The translations under genes were made by a program, and so were the position numbers. A stretch of 64,000 nucleotides of DNA from Ignavibacteriales bacterium (lineage in GTDB: Bacteria; Bacteroidota; Ignavibacteria; Ignavibacteriales; Melioribacteraceae), in the NCBI GenBank assembly GCA_021740915.1, contig JAIOYW010000005.1, positions 1 to 64,000 on the forward strand, in the 5' to 3' direction. The stretch's first letter is position 1. The number at the start of each line of letters is the position of its first letter. The notes beneath the pieces were generated by a model, which saw only the letters and a program-made list of their open reading frames with translations, was not told the DNA's origin and ran no database searches. Below are positions 27,600 to 36,380 of this stretch, piece by piece.

Positions 27600-29015
27600 T
27601 CAACGGTTTTTGAAGGCATATTGTCCATGACCCTTCGGAACTTCACCATTCCTGTCACAATCATAAACAACGCTTCCGCGAACAAGTGTTTTTAGAACAT
27701 CAAATCTAAAACTGTCTGAAAGTGGTTTGGTAATATCCGGATTGGCACCAACGAGCACAATGTCAGCATCCTTTCCGGTTCTCAGATCACCCTTGTTCAT
27801 ATTGAAATAATCAGCAGCATTTTTACTGAATACATCGACAATATTCTCAAGAGTCAGTCTGTCTTTAACAAGTCCTTCGTTCAGCAGAACCGGGAGGCGT
27901 TTGCTTGCAGACTGAACATTCTCCGTAACCAGCCAATAATTTTCAGCCTTCTCAGGAGTCACTATATCGAGATATTCCTTATGGTCTGATCCAACTACAT
28001 CAATAAGTCCTCTGGAAAGCCCTTTCCATAATGCCTCGCGGTCTTCATTATGCCTTAGAGGAGGAATACATTTAAAATGTCTTTTATCTTCAGGGGGTAA
28101 TTCTTCCTGTGTGTACATAAGATGTGTATTTGTAGTGCAGGAGAAGAGTCTGATTCTCTTATTCCTTCTCATCGACTTAAGAGCATTTACACCTAATTCT
28201 GTAGTGATTGAAGTGATAAAAAATTTAACAGCAGTCCGGCTCGATACATCAGCCATATTCCAGACTGCCTCTGATTCTGAATGCTGATCATGTGTGTACA
28301 TAAAATCTTTTTTCTCGAGATATTTTAATCTGTGAGCCCTGAATGCTCTGAATTTTGTGATCTCAAGATCCTCCGGAACCATCGCAATCGGGTAGTTAAT
28401 ACCTTTGAGAAATTTTGCGAGTTTATGATAATCATCGCGGCTGAATTCATTAATTTTCGAATCATCTTCGGTAAGGTAAAGATAAACACCGGCAGCGCCA
28501 AGATTCACGCTTGCTTCAATCTCGTCAAGAAGCTCCATTCCCTTTGATAGATCCTCAAGTTCCAGACCACGCCACAATCCAAAATCGACGAAAGAATTCT
28601 TAAGGAGAAATTCTCGCTTTTGAGTAAGCAATTCATCGTTCGTTATTCTCTGCCCGTTCCAGTATGGCATATCAACAATTGCAGTTGTTCCGCCGGCGGC
28701 AGCTTCAATTGTAAGATCGGCGAATCTATCCGGACCGGCGAGACTGAAATACACTGTCGGATCAACACCACCGGGCATAGCAAATGCAAAATTTCCGTCA
28801 ATATCATCTCCCTTGGCTCTTTTGATACCCTGCATATTATTCATTATAAATGCAGAAAGTTTTTTCTCGTCTGAAATCTCTTCCCACGCCACTTTACCTC
28901 TGAGCAATGGTGTCATTTCAATGATTTTTTCATCGAAAGTAATGTTCACTAACCGGAGATAATTAGCTCCTGTCGGAACAAAAACATTTAACAGATGTCT
29001 TTCTTTCTTATCCAT
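27600..29015 (-). CDS. Dihydropyrimidinase/dihydroorotase-family protein lacking metal ligands (probable pseudoenzyme)
   Basis: 471 residues from ATG 29015 (a GTG at 29024 is also possible). The whole TIM-barrel amidohydrolase outline is present: MPGGVDPTVYF, AAAGGTTAIVDMP, CIPPLRHNEDREALWKGL, GSDHKEYLD and ADIVLVGANP. However the HxH pair after PGGVD is TVY (T87, Y89), the carboxylated Lys position in GAAGVYLYL is Tyr, the HxE position is VPE, and the later His (usually HVS) is ITS; only the Asp of SDH (D344) remains. Known parallel: eukaryotic CRMP/DPYSL proteins are metal-free relatives of this family with structural roles. The frame is intact over its full length, so it is under selection rather than decaying. 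Function unknown. Confidence 0.8.
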   Translation of the reverse strand: MDKKERHLLNVFVPTGANYLRLVNITFDEKIIEMTPLLRGKVAWEEISDEKKLSAFIMNNMQGIKRAKGDDIDGNFAFAMPGGVDPTVYFSLAGPDRFADLTIEAAAGGTTAIVDMPYWNGQRITNDELLTQKREFLLKNSFVDFGLWRGLELEDLSKGMELLDEIEASVNLGAAGVYLYLTEDDSKINEFSRDDYHKLAKFLKGINYPIAMVPEDLEITKFRAFRAHRLKYLEKKDFMYTHDQHSESEAVWNMADVSSRTAVKFFITSITTELGVNALKSMRRNKRIRLFSCTTNTHLMYTQEELPPEDKRHFKCIPPLRHNEDREALWKGLSRGLIDVVGSDHKEYLDIVTPEKAENYWLVTENVQSASKRLPVLLNEGLVKDRLTLENIVDVFSKNAADYFNMNKGDLRTGKDADIVLVGANPDITKPLSDSFRFDVLKTLVRGSVVYDCDRNGEVPKGHGQYAFKNR

Positions 29016-29055
29016 TTTAACCACATTTATTTAATTATAAATTATTAATTTTTTC

Positions 29056-30171
29056 TTATTTAATCAAATCTTTATAAATATTCAGTGTCTGATCCGTTAT
29101 TAATGCAAGATCGAACTTCTTCTTTGCTTTTAACCTTGCATTTTTACCAAGTCTTTCTCTTAACTCAATATCCTCAACAAGAATTTTTAACTTTTCCGAG
29201 AGATCATTTACATCCTTATTACGGAACATCAGTGCATCCGATCTATCATCTGCTATATCTAATATGCCATCTGTATCCGAACAGATACATGCTTTTTCCA
29301 TCGACATAGCCTCAACAAGGGCAATTCCAAATGCTTCGGCATGAGAGGGGAAGACAAAAATATCGATTGCAGAAAGAATATTCTCTGTATCTGATCTGAA
29401 CCCGGTAAAAGTTACTTTATCTGCCAATTTTTTTGAACTTTTTATCAGATCGAGAACTTCATCTGCATAATTGCTTTCTCCATAGCTGGCTTCACCGGTG
29501 AGTAATACTTTAATCGCGGGATAATTATCAATAATTTTCAGCAATGCTTCGATAAGATCTTTATGTCCTTTACCTGGGCTGAATCTTCCGACAAGACCGA
29601 CAACAATATCAGTAGAGGAATACCCGAATTCTGCCCGGCATTTTGATCTGACGAATTTTTCAGGAGAAAATCTGTCAGTATCCACGCCGTTAAAAACAAT
29701 CTCAATTTTATCTGAGGTTAATGGGCACGTATCCAGTAAATTGTTCCTGATAACTGTGCTTATTGCTAAAGCTTTTGAGACTCTGCCATAGAGATATTGA
29801 TGTAATTTATCTTTTTTAATTATAAATGAACCGAGTTGTTTTGTTAAAACAAGGGGCTGAGGTATTCCAAAAAGGGACAATGCCGGCACAAGAAGCCACA
29901 AATCTTTTGAATATTGTGTATGTAAAAGATCAAATCCTGATTTATTTATAAAACTTCCCAAACGCAATATTTCGACAGGTCTGAAATATCTATCAGATTT
30001 TATTGAATGCACTGTCACTCCCTTTTTTAGAGCATTTCTGTGCATAGAGGAATTATGAAGACACAGTAAAACCACATCGTGACCACTTCTTATTAATTCC
30101 GTACACGAAATAACTGTGTAAATCTCCATGCCTCCCCAGCTGTGTGAGAGACATGAATAGAGTATTTTCAT
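29056..30171 (-). CDS. Glycosyltransferase family 4 protein
   Basis: A 371-residue GT-B enzyme. N-terminal acceptor domain begins MKILYSCLSHSWGGMEIYT; the donor domain has GLVGRFSPGKGHKDLIEAL (191-209) and the EX7E motif EAFGIALVE (E279 and E287), with FPSHAEAFG before it. GT4 enzymes are retaining transferases using nucleotide sugars, usually for LPS, capsule or glycolipid synthesis at the inner membrane. It stands without other polysaccharide genes, so the product is unknown. A 40-base gap separates it from the amidohydrolase-like gene downstream on the same strand. Confidence 0.9.
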   Translation of the reverse strand: MKILYSCLSHSWGGMEIYTVISCTELIRSGHDVVLLCLHNSSMHRNALKKGVTVHSIKSDRYFRPVEILRLGSFINKSGFDLLHTQYSKDLWLLVPALSLFGIPQPLVLTKQLGSFIIKKDKLHQYLYGRVSKALAISTVIRNNLLDTCPLTSDKIEIVFNGVDTDRFSPEKFVRSKCRAEFGYSSTDIVVGLVGRFSPGKGHKDLIEALLKIIDNYPAIKVLLTGEASYGESNYADEVLDLIKSSKKLADKVTFTGFRSDTENILSAIDIFVFPSHAEAFGIALVEAMSMEKACICSDTDGILDIADDRSDALMFRNKDVNDLSEKLKILVEDIELRERLGKNARLKAKKKFDLALITDQTLNIYKDLIK

Positions 30172-30241
30172 CTAAGGTTCAAATTGATGTAAAATTATTT
30201 TCAGTTGCTTATAGAAAATAATAAAAAAAACAAAAATGTCC

Positions 30242-30550
30242 TTATCTCTTTACTGATTTATTTAAAATTTCTTCTATTCTGTCAACTTTTTTTTCGATCC
30301 TGCTATCATTGCCTTCTTTGTAATCGATTTTAATGTTTATTGATATCCGTTTTGAATCCTGTGACATCCTTTTGAAACATTTGGTTATGAGTGCCAGAAT
30401 TTCATCCCATTCCCCTTCAATGACTGTTCCCATTGGATTTAACTGATAAGGCAAGCCGCTTTTATCAATAATGTCAATAATTCCGGCTACCCATTCTGAG
30501 AGGTGTTCCCCTTTATCAAACGGGGACATTGTTAGTTCTGCCATTACCAT
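30242..30550 (-). CDS. MTH1187-family thiamine-binding protein
   Basis: A 102-residue protein of the MTH1187/YkoF-like fold: AELTMSPFDKGEHLSEWVAGIIDIIDKSG, PMGTVIEGEWDEILALI (written in parts; positions 4-32 and 39-55), and a C-terminal KKVDRIEEIL helix. Family members bind thiamine or its pyrimidine moiety as small homo-oligomers; their cellular role is not settled. ATG 30550 has AGGA six bases upstream. It is divergent from the thioredoxin gene (63 bases). Confidence 0.85.
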   Translation of the reverse strand: MVMAELTMSPFDKGEHLSEWVAGIIDIIDKSGLPYQLNPMGTVIEGEWDEILALITKCFKRMSQDSKRISINIKIDYKEGNDSRIEKKVDRIEEILNKSVKR

Positions 30551-30613
30551 AATGAATCCTTTTATTTACTTTTACATCAAACCGTTAGGAAATTTAATAA
30601 AATAGGAAAAGAA

Positions 30614-30982
30614 ATGACCGAGTATTTAACAAAAGATACCTTCTTAGAAAAAGTTTTTAACTACGAAACTGAAAAAGATTGGAATTTTAAAGGCGAATTA
30701 CCTTGCCTTATTGATTTCTATGCAGACTGGTGTGCACCGTGTAAAGCGGTTGCTCCGGTACTGGAAGAATTATCAAATGAGTATCAGGGTAAAATAAATA
30801 TCTATAAAATTGATACCGACCGTGAAACTGAATTAGCTCAGGTATTCGGAATACGCAGCATCCCCTCTTTACTTTTTGTTCCGAAAAATGACAAACCACA
30901 GATGGCTATGGGCGCATTGCCGAAAGATGCTCTGATTAATGCCATTGATACAGTTTTACTCGCTACACCTTCTGCAAATTAA
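30614..30982 (+). CDS. trxA: Thioredoxin
   Basis: A 122-residue thioredoxin with redox motif WCAPC (C40 and C43), the preceding IDFYAD, and the cis-Pro loop RSIPSLLF. No signal peptide, so it is cytosolic. The active site has Ala-Pro between the cysteines rather than the common Gly-Pro, which is frequent in Bacteroidota. AGGAAAAGAA stands before the ATG. A strong terminator lies 10 bases after the stop. Confidence 0.93.
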   Translation: MTEYLTKDTFLEKVFNYETEKDWNFKGELPCLIDFYADWCAPCKAVAPVLEELSNEYQGKINIYKIDTDRETELAQVFGIRSIPSLLFVPKNDKPQMAMGALPKDALINAIDTVLLATPSAN

Positions 30983-30992
30983 ATATTATGTG

Positions 30993-31018
30993 GGCGGATC
31001 AGTGATCCGCCTTTTTTT
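30993..31018 (+). terminator. Rho-independent terminator of trxA
   Basis: GGCGGAT/ATCCGCC stem with loop CAGTG, followed by seven T. Its T-run touches the stop codon of the convergent glutathione peroxidase gene. Confidence 0.9.
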
Positions 31019-31598
31019 ATTTTAATAATCTTTCAATTTCTTCAATCATTTTTTTATCATTCGGCTCAACAGAACTGCGATACCTTGAGTCCGGAATTCC
31101 ATCCTTATTAATCAGGATTTTTTCAAAATTCCACTTAATCTCGCCTTTGCCGATCTTATCATATTCTGTCAAAAACCGATAAAGTTTATGTTTTTCATCG
31201 CCCAAGACATGTATTTTATCGAATAAAGGAAAGGTAACTCCAAACTTGCTTTCACAAAATTTTTGGATATCTTCATTGCTTCCTGGCTCCTGAGCCCCAA
31301 AATCATTGCAGGGAAACGCAAGTATTACAAAACCGTCATTCTTATATTTTTCATACAGTTCCTGAAGTCCGGAATATTGCCTGGTGTAACCGCAGTAACT
31401 TGCAACATTCACAATCAGAAGCACTTTACCTTTGTATTCACTAAGTGAAATTTCTTTCCCGCTTATATTTTTCACTTTAAAATCATATACTGTATTTAAC
31501 ATACTTTCTTTCCCGGTACTATATTTGTATTGTTGAACTTCTGCAATTGGCATATTCAGCCAGATAGCAGCAATAATTAGCAAAAAACCATTTATCAT
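31017..31598 (-). CDS. Glutathione peroxidase family thiol peroxidase, probably exported
   Basis: 193 residues. The first 20 (MINGFLLIIAAIWLNMPIAE) look like a signal peptide or anchor, and AAGGAG eight bases before the ATG at 31598 supports this start; an internal ATG at 31502 would give the usual 161-residue soluble enzyme. Catalytic features: peroxidatic C69 in NVASYCGYTRQYSGLQ, C97 in FPCNDFGAQEP with Q103, and W156/N157 in IKWNFEKI. It is a Cys-type enzyme which, like most bacterial homologues, would use thioredoxin rather than glutathione; trxA next door fits. Its SD lies inside the first codons of the divergent membrane-protein gene. Confidence 0.88.
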   Translation of the reverse strand: MINGFLLIIAAIWLNMPIAEVQQYKYSTGKESMLNTVYDFKVKNISGKEISLSEYKGKVLLIVNVASYCGYTRQYSGLQELYEKYKNDGFVILAFPCNDFGAQEPGSNEDIQKFCESKFGVTFPLFDKIHVLGDEKHKLYRFLTEYDKIGKGEIKWNFEKILINKDGIPDSRYRSSVEPNDKKMIEEIERLLK

Positions 31599-31601
31599 AA
31601 T

Positions 31602-32756
31602 ATGGACTCCTTTGTGAAAGTTAATCTTCTCTGCAAAAATCAGATAATTAATAATCTTATATTTTTTTTAGCATCAGGTATTAATTATCTGTTCCTGTTA
31701 AAATATTCACTTATTTATACCGATCACTATTTATTTATTACTATACTCTATTTTTTACTTATTAGTTCATTTTATTATTTAATCAAGCATAAACCCGGTT
31801 TTTTTTCTCTCTCAAAGAAATCCCTGCTTATTTCAGCGACATTTGTTTCAATAATAGTTGTTTTTTTGGTTATGTTCACCGATAAACTGGGTTCAATCGG
31901 GAGAGAGCCTGCTATTCGGATTTGGCTTGATAATCTATTCGCCGGGATTTTTCCATGGTATTCATTTATTACACCTTCTGCATTTCCATTTCTCTATTTT
32001 TTATCAATTCCTTTTTATTTAGCAGGAGAAATTGGATTATTGATTCCCCTGGGAATGACGGGGTTTTATTATATCCTATATATTAAGAAAGATACGGACG
32101 AGTCCCGATCGATAATTTTTCTTCTGTTTACATTTTCGCTTGTTACTGCATATGAGGCAGTTGTCAGATCGGAACTGACAATGAATATGCTTATGCCTGT
32201 CATTCTCATAAGTATATTTAACGGCAGGCGCTTGCACGGTAAATCTCTTTTATTATTTTCAATATTGTCCGGGATAATTCTTTCTACCAGGAGTATCGTC
32301 CTTTTCCCGCTGTTAATTTATTCACTTTATATTCTCAGGCATAATTTCAGGACACTTTTAATTTACTGGGGAGTTGCCGGTTTGATTTTTATTGTTTCAC
32401 TTCTGCCATTTATATTTTGGGATCTGGAAGGATTTTTGGCATCAGGTCCTTTTGCAATTCAGTCCCAACTATCATATTTGCCAAATTATATCGTGGCTTT
32501 AGCATTATTGCTCGGAGTATTATCAGGATTTCTTGTTAGTTCACTCCGCGAAGTGTTTTTTTCTGCCGGAGTAATAATACTGTTCACAATCATCGTTTCG
32601 TTTGGAATAAAAATAGCGGAGTTTGGTTTCTACAATGCGTTCGTTAACGATAAAATCGATCTCTCATATCTGGCTCTGGTATATCCGCTCATGCTGCTGA
32701 GCTTCGATGGTCAGGAGGTGGACAAATTTCTGGGGCGATTGATTGTCGTGAAATAA
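31602..32756 (+). CDS. Polytopic membrane protein, possibly GT-C-type glycosyltransferase
   Basis: 384 residues with about ten hydrophobic segments and short loops. Not recognised at family level. The repeated long hydrophobic helices, the Arg-rich short loops (IGREPAIRIWLDNLFAG in the first large loop, RSELTMN, STRSIVLFPLL) and the overall size recall GT-C mannosyl/arabinosyl transferases, but no DxD or ExD motif is clear in the first loop. No SD precedes ATG 31602, which is only three bases from the divergent start of the peroxidase gene. Function left open. Confidence 0.7.
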   Translation: MDSFVKVNLLCKNQIINNLIFFLASGINYLFLLKYSLIYTDHYLFITILYFLLISSFYYLIKHKPGFFSLSKKSLLISATFVSIIVVFLVMFTDKLGSIGREPAIRIWLDNLFAGIFPWYSFITPSAFPFLYFLSIPFYLAGEIGLLIPLGMTGFYYILYIKKDTDESRSIIFLLFTFSLVTAYEAVVRSELTMNMLMPVILISIFNGRRLHGKSLLLFSILSGIILSTRSIVLFPLLIYSLYILRHNFRTLLIYWGVAGLIFIVSLLPFIFWDLEGFLASGPFAIQSQLSYLPNYIVALALLLGVLSGFLVSSLREVFFSAGVIILFTIIVSFGIKIAEFGFYNAFVNDKIDLSYLALVYPLMLLSFDGQEVDKFLGRLIVVK

Positions 32757-32761
32757 AAATA

Positions 32762-32788
32762 GCGGCATGCGGTCATAACCGCTGCCGC
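32762..32788 (-). terminator. Terminator of pta
   Basis: GCGGCATGCGGT pairs with ACCGCTGCCGC (one mismatch or bulge) around CATA. On the minus strand it is followed by TATTTTTATTT. It lies 24 bases after the pta stop. Confidence 0.65.
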
Positions 32789-32812
32789 CTTAATACTGTA
32801 ATGCGTGGCTTA

Positions 32813-33796
32813 TTATTTTGCCATCAATGCTGCAATCGCTGAAGTATTTACTATATCCTCAACGCTGCAACCTCTGCTTAGATCGAAAAGTGGTTTTTTA
32901 AGTCCCTGAACAACGGGACCGACTGCCTCGGCATTTCCAAGTCTTTGCGCAATCTTGTAACCGATATTCCCGGCATTAAGGTCGGGAAAAATAAGTACGT
33001 TAGCTCTCCCGGCTACATCACTGCCAGGCGATTTTTTCCTACCTATCGAATCCACAATTGCTGCGTCAAACTGCATTTCTCCATCAATTTTGAGATCAGG
33101 GCGTTTCGCCTTAGCAAGTTTTGTTGCTTCAATAACTTTATCTATCAACGGATGCGAAGCGCTGCCTTTCGTAGAAAAAGAAAGCATTGCAACATGAGGT
33201 TCTTCGCCGGTAAGTGTCCGATAATTATCGGCTGTCGTGACTGCAATATCTGCGAGCTGAGATGCATCAGGATCGGGTACAACGGCACAATCGGAGAATC
33301 CGTAAACCTTATCAGGGAAAACCATTAAAAAGAAACTCGATACAATAGATATCCCATCGGGCATACCAACACACTGAATTGCAGCTCTCAAAACATCTCC
33401 CGTTGATGCAGTAGAACCGGCAACAAAACCATCAGCCATTCCTTCCCGGACTAACATTGCCCCGTAAAACAGATCTCTCTTCAAGGTTTCCCTTGCTTCT
33501 TCAATCGTTATTCCTTTTTTCTTCCGAAGATTATAATAAATATTTGCTAAATCACTGAATTTGTCGGATTTCACATGGTCAATAATTCTAATTCCTGAAA
33601 GGTTGCAGCCTGCCTTTTTTGCATCTTCTCTTACTTTACCTTCATCTCCAAGTAAGATTACCGAAGCAATTTTCTCAGATGTAAGTTTTTCGGCGGCAAA
33701 AATCACTCTTTCATCATGTGATTCCGGTAAAACAATTGTTTTGCGGCGTTTTGAAGCTTCATTTTTAATTCTGTGTAATAATTCCAGTTCAGCCAT
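32813..33796 (-). CDS. pta: Phosphate acetyltransferase
   Basis: A 327-residue single-domain Pta without the N-terminal DRTGG extension of the E. coli form. Motifs: RRKTIVLPESHDERV, MVREGMADGFVAGS-like LVREGMADGFVAGS, AVVPDPDASQLADIA, SFSTKGSASHP, DGEMQFDAAI, and PDLNAGNIGYKIAQRLG. It interconverts acetyl-CoA and acetyl phosphate. The partner acetate kinase gene is in the same window but 24 kb away, unlike the usual adjacent ackA-pta. A TATATTTG box lies 33 bases upstream of the start. Confidence 0.95.
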   Translation of the reverse strand: MAELELLHRIKNEASKRRKTIVLPESHDERVIFAAEKLTSEKIASVILLGDEGKVREDAKKAGCNLSGIRIIDHVKSDKFSDLANIYYNLRKKKGITIEEARETLKRDLFYGAMLVREGMADGFVAGSTASTGDVLRAAIQCVGMPDGISIVSSFFLMVFPDKVYGFSDCAVVPDPDASQLADIAVTTADNYRTLTGEEPHVAMLSFSTKGSASHPLIDKVIEATKLAKAKRPDLKIDGEMQFDAAIVDSIGRKKSPGSDVAGRANVLIFPDLNAGNIGYKIAQRLGNAEAVGPVVQGLKKPLFDLSRGCSVEDIVNTSAIAALMAK

Positions 33797-33828
33797 ATTT
33801 TAGTCCAAATAAATAAAAATATTTTATT

Positions 33829-33836
33829 CAAATATA
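33829..33836 (-). promoter_or_regulatory. Candidate -7 box of pta
   Basis: Reads TATATTTG on the minus strand (exact TAnnTTTG), 33 bases before the pta start. No TTTG stands 19-20 bases further upstream, so support is partial. Confidence 0.3.
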
Positions 33837-33922
33837 CCAAAATCTCTGCTCTGCTTTCTTAACATTATCTTTTTGGCTCAGATTTTTATATTTTACAGAA
33901 TCAACGAATTATTCTTGTGATA

Positions 33923-34981
33923 ATGGCACTAAACGATAAAACGATCTCCCGTCTGATAAAATCAGGCATCATAATTCTACTATTAGCGATAATAGTATCG
34001 ATGATTTATGTTTTTTTTGACATACTTCTGATTTTCACCATCTCCGTGCTGGTTGCATTCATTTTTAACCCGCTGACTGACAAACTTGAAAAATATGGAA
34101 TGCCAAGGATTTTAGCTGTACTAAGCGTTTTTATTGTGAGTGGTTTTATTATCTTTTTGGGGTTTTCGTTTTTGATACCAAAAATAGGGTCACAGTTAAA
34201 TACGCTGTCAATGATGCTCAATGATGATTCTCTGGGAAACTTTTTTACCAAATTTCAGGACTTTATCAAAGCATATGTGCCTTTTATAAGCGCCTCTGAA
34301 ATCACAGATAAACTAAGCTCGATTTTCACTGCCTTTATATATGATTCAATTGCTGATCTTCAGAATATCCTTAACAGTATTTTCACAATTGTCGCTATTG
34401 CAATAATTGTTCCCTTTATCGCCTTCTTCATTCTGAAAGATAAACGCACCTTACTCAAAGGTCTGGTCGATATTATGCCGAATAAATATTTTGAAATGGC
34501 TTATAATATTATCCGTAAAATAAACAAGCAGCTTGGCTTGTTTGTAAGAGCCTGGATATTTGACGCATTGATTGTCGGAACATTATGCGCGGTCGGACTC
34601 GCACTTATTGGGATCGATAATGCGGCATCCATTGGACTCGTGGCGGGACTCGGGCATCTTATTCCATATTTCGGTCCTGTAATTGGCGGAATTCCGGCTC
34701 TATTGATATCTGTAATTCAATTCGGAGATTTTTCTATGCTCCCAAAGATCGCATTAATGTTCACAATAATTTATACTGTCGATAACGGTTATATTCAGCC
34801 GAATTTATTTGGGAAAAGTACATCAATTCACCCTCTGCTTATTATTTTATTAATACTTATGGGAGGACAAATATTGGGAATACCCGGCATGCTGCTTGCT
34901 GTACCAACAGCGACTGTAATTAAAACGGCGGCTAAAGAGATATATAACGGATTTAAAAACTATAAAATTTCGAAAATTTAA
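33923..34981 (+). CDS. AI-2E family transporter (PerM/YdiK type)
   Basis: A 352-residue membrane protein starting at ATG 33923 (an in-frame GTG two codons earlier is possible). It has the family layout: two N-terminal helices, a hydrophilic domain with ADLQNILNS, and C-terminal helices with LVAGLGHLIPYFGPVIGGIPA, VDNGYIQPNLFGKSTSIHPLLII (split across residues about 290-312) and GIPGMLLAVPTA. Family members were linked to autoinducer-2 export or Na+/H+ exchange; the substrate is not settled. One base separates it from the beta-CASP gene downstream. Confidence 0.9.
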   Translation: MALNDKTISRLIKSGIIILLLAIIVSMIYVFFDILLIFTISVLVAFIFNPLTDKLEKYGMPRILAVLSVFIVSGFIIFLGFSFLIPKIGSQLNTLSMMLNDDSLGNFFTKFQDFIKAYVPFISASEITDKLSSIFTAFIYDSIADLQNILNSIFTIVAIAIIVPFIAFFILKDKRTLLKGLVDIMPNKYFEMAYNIIRKINKQLGLFVRAWIFDALIVGTLCAVGLALIGIDNAASIGLVAGLGHLIPYFGPVIGGIPALLISVIQFGDFSMLPKIALMFTIIYTVDNGYIQPNLFGKSTSIHPLLIILLILMGGQILGIPGMLLAVPTATVIKTAAKEIYNGFKNYKISKI

Positions 34982-34982
34982 A

Positions 34983-36380
34983 ATGAAACTAACTTTTATT
35001 GGAGCAGCAAAAACTGTCACAGGCTCAATGCACCTGGCTGAGACAGAAAAGTACAGTTTTTTGCTTGATTGTGGATTATTTCAGGGAAAAAGAAAAGAGG
35101 CATTTGAGATAAACAGAAATTTTGATCTGTTTGACCCGGCTGAAATAGATTTTGTGATTCTTTCTCATGCACATATCGATCATGCAGGTAATTTGCCCAA
35201 TCTTGTTAAACGCGGATTTAAAGGTAATATTTATTGCACTTTCGCAACGAGAGACCTTTGTTCGGTTATGCTGAGGGACAGCGCCCATATCCAGGAGATG
35301 GATGTTGAGTTTGTTAATAAAAAACGAAAAAAGCAGGGTAAAAACCTCTTCGAAGCTTTATATACGCAGGCAGATGTGTCCGATACAATGCGGCAATTCG
35401 TGGGAATTAATTATCATCATGAGGTTGAACTTGTTCCCGGTATTTCATGTACCTTTTTTGATGCAGGTCATATTCTGGGTTCGGCATCCTTATTTCTTCA
35501 GATTAATGAGGACGGCAGGCTTCTCAATCTTGGATTTTCCGGTGATCTTGGAAGACCAAATCTTCCGATTCTGAAAGATCCGGAAAAAATTCCGGATGTT
35601 GAGTATTTTATCTGTGAAAGCACTTATGGCGGAAGATTCCATGACTCACCAACTGATTCTGAAAAAAAACTTGCCGAGGTTATAAAAAAAGCGGTTGCGC
35701 GCAATGCAAAAATAATCGTTCCCGCCTTCAGTGTCGGGCGGACGCAGGAAATTGTTTTCACTCTGAACAAAATATTCGATAAAGGTTTAGCTCCCGTTAT
35801 TAAGGTTTACGTTGACAGCCCGCTTTCTGTTAATGCAACAGAAGTTTTCAGAATGCACCCTGAGTGTTTCGATAACGAAACTGCCCGGTTTATTTTTAAA
35901 GATAAAGATCCATTTGGCTTCTCAAAACTTCATTACATCTCGGATGTTGAAGATTCCAAAAATCTGAATGAAGTCCGGGGACCTTTGATGATAATCTCCA
36001 GCTCGGGTATGTGCGAAGCAGGACGTATTCTTCACCATTTAAGAAATAATATTGAAGATCCGAACAATATTGTTCTAATTGTAGGGTATTCTGCTCGGCA
36101 CACTCTTGGAAGAAGAATAGTTGAGAAAGATCCGATCATTAAAATATTTGGTGAGGAACATCCGCTAAATGCTGAAGTTATTGTCATGAACTCTCTGAGT
36201 GCACATGCTGATGGCAATGAGCTTCTCGATTATTGCAGCAAATTTGATATCAGTCGCTTACAAAATATCTTTTTAGTACACGGTGATGAGGACCAGCAGG
36301 AAAAATTCAAAAACAGACTCGCTGAGACAGGATTTAACAGAATTACAATACCGGATAGAGGTGATATTTTCGAAATATAA
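34983..36380 (+). CDS. MBL-fold/beta-CASP RNA-processing exonuclease family protein
   Basis: 465 residues. The metallo-beta-lactamase zinc motif is SHAHIDHAG (H62, H64, D66, H67), with further ligands in DAGHILGSAS and FSGDLG; the beta-CASP region carries ESTYGGRFH and SVGRTQEI; the RMMBL end has SAHADGNELLDYC and FLVHGDEDQQ. The family (KH-less CPSF73-like, YsnF/TTHA0252 type) cleaves RNA endo- and exonucleolytically. It follows the transporter stop directly (TAAaATG) and overlaps the next gene's start by 20 bases. Confidence 0.92.
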   Translation: MKLTFIGAAKTVTGSMHLAETEKYSFLLDCGLFQGKRKEAFEINRNFDLFDPAEIDFVILSHAHIDHAGNLPNLVKRGFKGNIYCTFATRDLCSVMLRDSAHIQEMDVEFVNKKRKKQGKNLFEALYTQADVSDTMRQFVGINYHHEVELVPGISCTFFDAGHILGSASLFLQINEDGRLLNLGFSGDLGRPNLPILKDPEKIPDVEYFICESTYGGRFHDSPTDSEKKLAEVIKKAVARNAKIIVPAFSVGRTQEIVFTLNKIFDKGLAPVIKVYVDSPLSVNATEVFRMHPECFDNETARFIFKDKDPFGFSKLHYISDVEDSKNLNEVRGPLMIISSSGMCEAGRILHHLRNNIEDPNNIVLIVGYSARHTLGRRIVEKDPIIKIFGEEHPLNAEVIVMNSLSAHADGNELLDYCSKFDISRLQNIFLVHGDEDQQEKFKNRLAETGFNRITIPDRGDIFEI

